Assembly: GCA_934661165.1 (NCBI GenBank)
Contig: CAKUJB010000061.1
Coordinates: 1 to 8,612, forward strand
Origin: an uncultured Microbacteriaceae bacterium
GTDB taxonomy: Bacteria > Actinomycetota > Actinomycetes > Actinomycetales > Microbacteriaceae
Reading direction: 5' to 3'
Length of the DNA: 8,612 nucleotides
The position numbers were made by a program, and so were the translations under genes. Of this stretch, positions 6,756 through 8,612 are shown piece by piece (position 1 is the first letter of the stretch; each line of letters opens with the position of its first letter). The notes beneath the pieces were generated by a model. It searched no databases. It saw only the letters and a program-made list of their open reading frames with translations, and was not told the DNA's origin.

Positions 6756-7392
6756 GGCGAGCCGCGATCTCTCCGGCGAGCAGCGCGGGCTTCGCCCCGG
6801 CGATGATCGCGAGCACGACGAACCCGAGTCCGCCGCCGACGCCCGCGAGCAGCAGCCACGGCGCGGGGATGAGGGCGGCGGCGATGCCGACGACGATGAC
6901 CCAGGCGCTGAAGACGAGGGTCGAGCGGTCGTTCACGAGCGCGGCGCCGGCGAGACCGAGTGTGCCGACGACAAGGCAGGTCGCGACGACCCAGTACACG
7001 AACATGGCGTCGGTCGGCGTGCCGGCGTCGATGAGCCGCCAGCCGAGGAGACCGATGAGGAGGAACCCGAAGGCGAAGGCGTTGCCGTGGATCGCCCCCT
7101 GCAGATTCGACGGCCCGCGCGTGCCGCGCCCGCGGCGCACGGCGTGGACGGTCGTGATGACGATGGCCGCGACGAGCGCGGCGCCAGCGAGGCCGAGTGC
7201 GACCGGCAGCGGGAGGGCCGGCTCGGGGGCGAAGCCGAGGAGGGCCGCCCCGAAGCCGATGATCCATGCCGCACCCCAGACGCCGTACTGCACGCGCGGG
7301 TCTGGCGCGAGCGCGTCCTGCGCCCGTCGTCGGTCGGTCTCGATCGCCTCGAGGATGCCTGCCGCGTCCGCGGCGTCGGGTCGCTCGGTCAT
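6748..7392 (-). CDS. Polytopic membrane protein, operon partner of the winged-helix regulator
   Basis: Function unknown. The 214 residues have a charged N-terminal segment (1-33) with EAIETDRRRAQDAL, then about six hydrophobic helices near 36-54, 62-85, 100-120, 128-152, 159-175 and 178-200, and a short tail. A basic loop VRRGRGTRG lies at 85-93. I see no transporter or enzyme motif. The ATG at 7392 has a strong GAGGAG ribosome-binding site 6 nt upstream; the frame is open further upstream but without protein-like sequence. Small winged-helix regulators are often paired with an integral membrane protein of this kind, so this looks like a regulator/effector or regulator/sensor unit. The regulator is the downstream gene and overlaps it by 8 bp. 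Confidence 0.85.
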   Translation of the reverse strand: MTERPDAADAAGILEAIETDRRRAQDALAPDPRVQYGVWGAAWIIGFGAALLGFAPEPALPLPVALGLAGAALVAAIVITTVHAVRRGRGTRGPSNLQGAIHGNAFAFGFLLIGLLGWRLIDAGTPTDAMFVYWVVATCLVVGTLGLAGAALVNDRSTLVFSAWVIVVGIAAALIPAPWLLLAGVGGGLGFVVLAIIAGAKPALLAGEIAARHG

Positions 7393-7398
7393 GGTCGT

Positions 7399-7404
7399 CT
7401 CCTC
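7399..7404 (-). promoter_or_regulatory. Ribosome-binding site GAGGAG of the membrane-protein gene
   Basis: GAGGAG on the minus strand, 6 nt before ATG 7392. It fixes the start within a frame that is open well upstream, and it contrasts with the leaderless genes elsewhere in the window. Confidence 0.75.
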
Positions 7405-7436
7405 TGCTCGATCGCCGCCGGTGCGGCACAAACACA

Positions 7437-7465
7437 TTTGTACCACAGTGTGCTTTGCACCGCAA
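7437..7465 (-). promoter_or_regulatory. Promoter of the membrane protein/regulator operon
   Basis: On the minus strand a -35-like TTGCGG (7465-7460) and a -10-like TACAAA (7442-7437) are separated by exactly 17 nt. Transcription would start near 7430 and give a 5' leader of about 38 nt ending in the GAGGAG site. The -35 matches TTGACA in three positions and the -10 matches TATAAT in four. The local A+T content is higher than in the surroundings. Confidence 0.5.
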
Positions 7466-7470
7466 AGCAC
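7450..7470. promoter_or_regulatory. Candidate operator: perfect 9-bp inverted repeat
   Basis: GTGCTTTGC (7450-7458) and GCAAAGCAC (7462-7470) are exact reverse complements around a 3-bp centre. The repeat covers the predicted -35 and part of the spacer of the operon promoter, where a bound repressor would block RNA polymerase. Its size and dyad symmetry suit a dimeric winged-helix protein. The neighbouring CACA-G-TGTG palindrome (7444-7452) overlaps its left arm by 3 bp, and ACAAA/TTTGT (7428-7441) overlaps the -10, so more than one protein site is possible. Confidence 0.55.
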
Positions 7471-7477
7471 TGCGGAG

Positions 7478-7503
7478 GAATGCGCGCAGCACCCCGCGCA
7501 TTC
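7478..7503. repeat. Inverted repeat (9-bp stem, 8-nt loop)
   Basis: GAATGCGCG (7478-7486) pairs perfectly with CGCGCATTC (7495-7503) around an 8-nt loop. It lies just upstream of the operon promoter and has no T-tract on either side. Its role is unknown: it could be a second operator or part of the structured spacer. Confidence 0.5.
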
Positions 7504-7528
7504 GTCCCGACCGAACTCAACGCAGGTG

Positions 7529-7581
7529 GAATCGCCGAGAGCAGGCGAATCCGGCCCGATTCCGCCTGCTCTCGGCCATTC
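7529..7581. repeat. Long near-perfect inverted repeat in intergenic spacer
   Basis: Positions 7534-7551 pair with 7558-7576 (18 pairs, one bulged C) around a 6-nt CGGCCC loop. After one C/C mismatch, GAAT (7529-7532) pairs with ATTC (7578-7581), giving 22 base pairs. The arms contain GCCGAGAGCAGGCG. No T-tract follows on either strand, so it is not a canonical terminator. It could be a REP-like repeat, a processed RNA structure or a second stop for the oxygenase-like transcript. Confidence 0.6.
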
Positions 7582-7610
7582 TGCCGGCGTTGGCGAGCGG
7601 ACGCGCACTC

Positions 7611-7650
7611 AAAACGACTGCGAGGAGACGAATCCTCGCCTCCTCGCAGT
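7611..7650 (-). terminator. Rho-independent terminator of the oxygenase-like gene
   Basis: Read on the minus strand, an 11-bp perfect stem (7650-7640 with 7627-7617, arms ACTGCGAGGAG/CTCCTCGCAGT) with a 12-nt loop is followed by CGTTTTGAG, a short T-run. The stem begins about 22 nt after the stop at 7672. This is the best terminator in the window and separates the oxygenase-like gene from the downstream operon. Confidence 0.7.
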
Positions 7651-7671
7651 GCTGCGGTCCTGTGCCGCGGG

Positions 7672-8448
7672 CTACGCCTCGCTCATGACCGGCGCCGAGA
7701 CCTGCTGGCCGCGGGCCGCGAGCGCGGCGGCGCGCGCCGCGTCCTTCTCGGCCTGGACGCGCTGGCCCTCGGCGATGAACTCGTCGGAGACCGGGACGGA
7801 CTCGACGTGGTTCACCCCGCCGAGCTTCGCCATGTAGGCGTCGAGCTCCGGGCCGGAGGTCCAGGAGGTGATGAGGCAGTACCGCGGCTCGGCGCCGGGG
7901 TGGTACGTCGCGTGCCAGAGGCGCTGCGTGTCGATGACGAGCTGCGCGCCGGCCGGCAGCGCGATGCGCGTCTCGGTCGACGGGTCGGTGCGGTTCTCGC
8001 GGAGGACGAAGAAGGAGTCCTGGTCGTCCGTGAGGTTGAAGAACGAGCGGACGACCCAGCCGGTCCCGTCGGGGTTGAGGCGGTTGTTGTCGTCCTGGTG
8101 GAGGTTGTACAGCGTCTCGCCGTACGGCGTCGGCTGGAGCTCGATGATGCGGCAGCGTCCGATGTCGGCGCCCGCCTCCTTGGCGCGCTCGACGAGGCGG
8201 GGGGCCTTCGCGACCTGCGACTCGATCCAGAGCCCGCCCTTGTCGGTGCGCGGGTTGTCGCCGGTCCAGAAGCCGCCGCACTCGACCGTGCCGGTCTTCG
8301 AGGCGAGGGGGGCGAAGCGAGTGTCGCCGCTCGACTTCCAGTCGACGTACTCGACGTCGAGCCACTCCTTCGGATCCTGCGACTGGTCGTAGCGGTCGAG
8401 GACGACGTAGCCGGTCTCCTCGAGCAGGGCGGACTTGATATATGCCAT
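7672..8448 (-). CDS. Putative Fe(II)/2-oxoglutarate oxygenase-like (double-stranded beta-helix) protein
   Basis: Proposed non-haem iron oxygenase; substrate unknown. The 258 residues contain LHQDD with a candidate HxD metal pair (H117, D119), a distal His in RLWHATYHPG (H179, or possibly H183) and an Arg ten residues after H179 (R189 in EPRYCLITSW), where this superfamily often binds 2-oxoglutarate. The region between (WVVRSFFNLTDDQDSFFVLREN, 131-152) looks like beta-helix strands. The N-terminal part and the Ala/Gln-rich helical tail (about 225-258) match nothing I recognise. It may belong to the phytanoyl-CoA-dioxygenase-like group, or be a cupin that has lost activity. ATG 8448 is chosen for its GAGGAG site 6 nt upstream; an ATG at 8490 has none. 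It is followed by its own terminator and looks monocistronic. Confidence 0.75.
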   Translation of the reverse strand: MAYIKSALLEETGYVVLDRYDQSQDPKEWLDVEYVDWKSSGDTRFAPLASKTGTVECGGFWTGDNPRTDKGGLWIESQVAKAPRLVERAKEAGADIGRCRIIELQPTPYGETLYNLHQDDNNRLNPDGTGWVVRSFFNLTDDQDSFFVLRENRTDPSTETRIALPAGAQLVIDTQRLWHATYHPGAEPRYCLITSWTSGPELDAYMAKLGGVNHVESVPVSDEFIAEGQRVQAEKDAARAAALAARGQQVSAPVMSEA

Positions 8449-8454
8449 AGGTGG

Positions 8455-8460
8455 CTCCTC
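8455..8460 (-). promoter_or_regulatory. Ribosome-binding site GAGGAG of the oxygenase-like gene
   Basis: GAGGAG on the minus strand, 6 nt before ATG 8448. It is identical in sequence and spacing to the site of the membrane-protein gene and decides the start against the upstream ATG at 8490. Confidence 0.75.
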
Positions 8461-8505
8461 GTGTCGTACGGGCGCGTACCGTTTTTCCATGCCCGACTGA
8501 GGGTC

Positions 8506-8511
8506 ACCTTA
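8506..8511 (-). promoter_or_regulatory. Possible -10 hexamer of the oxygenase-like gene
   Basis: TAAGGT on the minus strand fits TAnnnT and would give a leader of about 50 nt. No convincing -35 is seen at 16-18 nt upstream. Confidence 0.35.
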
Positions 8512-8554
8512 TCTCGGCGACCTCGGGGAACCCGGGAGATTTCCCGATGAGCGG

Positions 8555-8587
8555 GAGACTCCGGCGAGACTCCGGGGAGTGCCGGGG
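8555..8587. repeat. Three imperfect 11-bp tandem repeats
   Basis: GAGACTCCGGC, GAGACTCCGGG and GAGTGCCGGGG follow each other without a gap. The first two differ at one base and the third has diverged. They lie about 45-75 bp upstream of the candidate -10 of the oxygenase-like gene. The period is near one helical turn, so they could be stacked protein sites, but simple repeats in G+C-rich DNA may arise by chance. Nothing else recognisable lies between them and the window end. Confidence 0.4.
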
Positions 8588-8612
8588 GATTCGCGCGGCT
8601 GCGCGCCGGCGG

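Noticed and set aside
7474..7482. GGAGGA directly before an ATG (7480) on the plus strand, as a possible small gene in the spacer
   Set aside because: The spacing between the purine run and the ATG is zero, and the following frame is the low-complexity shadow frame through the hairpins.
6407..7501. Upstream extension of the radA reading frame by more than 360 codons
   Set aside because: The extra sequence is basic low complexity overlapping the regulator and membrane-protein genes in another frame. The RadA zinc finger begins nine residues after ATG 6406.
7393..7608. N-terminal extension of the membrane-protein frame to 7608
   Set aside because: It would cover the promoter, operator repeat and hairpins, and its translation is not protein-like. 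ATG 7392 has a strong ribosome-binding site.
8449..8490. ATG 8490 as alternative start of the oxygenase-like gene
   Set aside because: It lacks a ribosome-binding site, while ATG 8448 has GAGGAG at ideal spacing. The 14 extra residues look unrelated to the domain.
6625..8550. Very long plus-strand open frame (641 codons) over the regulator, membrane protein and oxygenase-like gene
   Set aside because: Low-complexity Arg/Ala/Asp/Val composition, antisense to three genes with proper starts and recognisable products.

Overview
The window is chromosomal DNA of very high G+C. Codon use, frequent GTG starts, a DUF2510 membrane protein, an Rv2747-type ArgA and a run of leaderless genes all point to an actinobacterium. 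Microbacteriaceae or a near relative in the Micrococcales is my best guess from the gene style. No mobile element, CRISPR array, tRNA or rRNA gene is visible. I see no obvious new multi-gene system; the most unusual DNA is the structured spacer at 7393-7671.

Left part (plus strand, 1-5097): the 3' portion of an aldehyde dehydrogenase gene runs in from the left edge. It is followed by argA (amino-acid N-acetyltransferase), a membrane-anchored extracytoplasmic protein of unknown function, a PabC-like class IV PLP enzyme, and a DUF2510 protein with four C-terminal membrane helices. The last four each have a TAnnnT-like -10 hexamer that ends 6-7 nt before the start codon. This is the typical layout of actinobacterial leaderless transcripts, so the genes look individually transcribed rather than one operon.

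Middle part (minus strand, 6406-5066): radA, a complete DNA-repair ATPase, also apparently leaderless. It is convergent with the DUF2510 gene, and the two coding regions overlap tail-to-tail by 32 bp.

Right part (minus strand, 8448-6468): a gene for a double-stranded beta-helix, Fe(II)/2-oxoglutarate-oxygenase-like protein is followed by a good intrinsic terminator. Next comes a 279-bp gene-free spacer packed with inverted repeats, then a two-gene operon: a roughly six-helix membrane protein and, overlapping it by 8 bp, a small winged-helix regulator. The spacer holds a recognisable promoter for this operon. A perfect 9+9 bp inverted repeat lies over its -35 and spacer, so autoregulation by the winged-helix protein is a natural inference. 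Two further hairpins in the spacer (7478-7503 and 7529-7581) are unexplained.

The genes do not form one pathway. argA (arginine), pabC (folate) and radA (recombination) are housekeeping genes; the aldehyde dehydrogenase, the 2OG-oxygenase-like protein and the regulator/membrane pair are accessory or poorly characterised.
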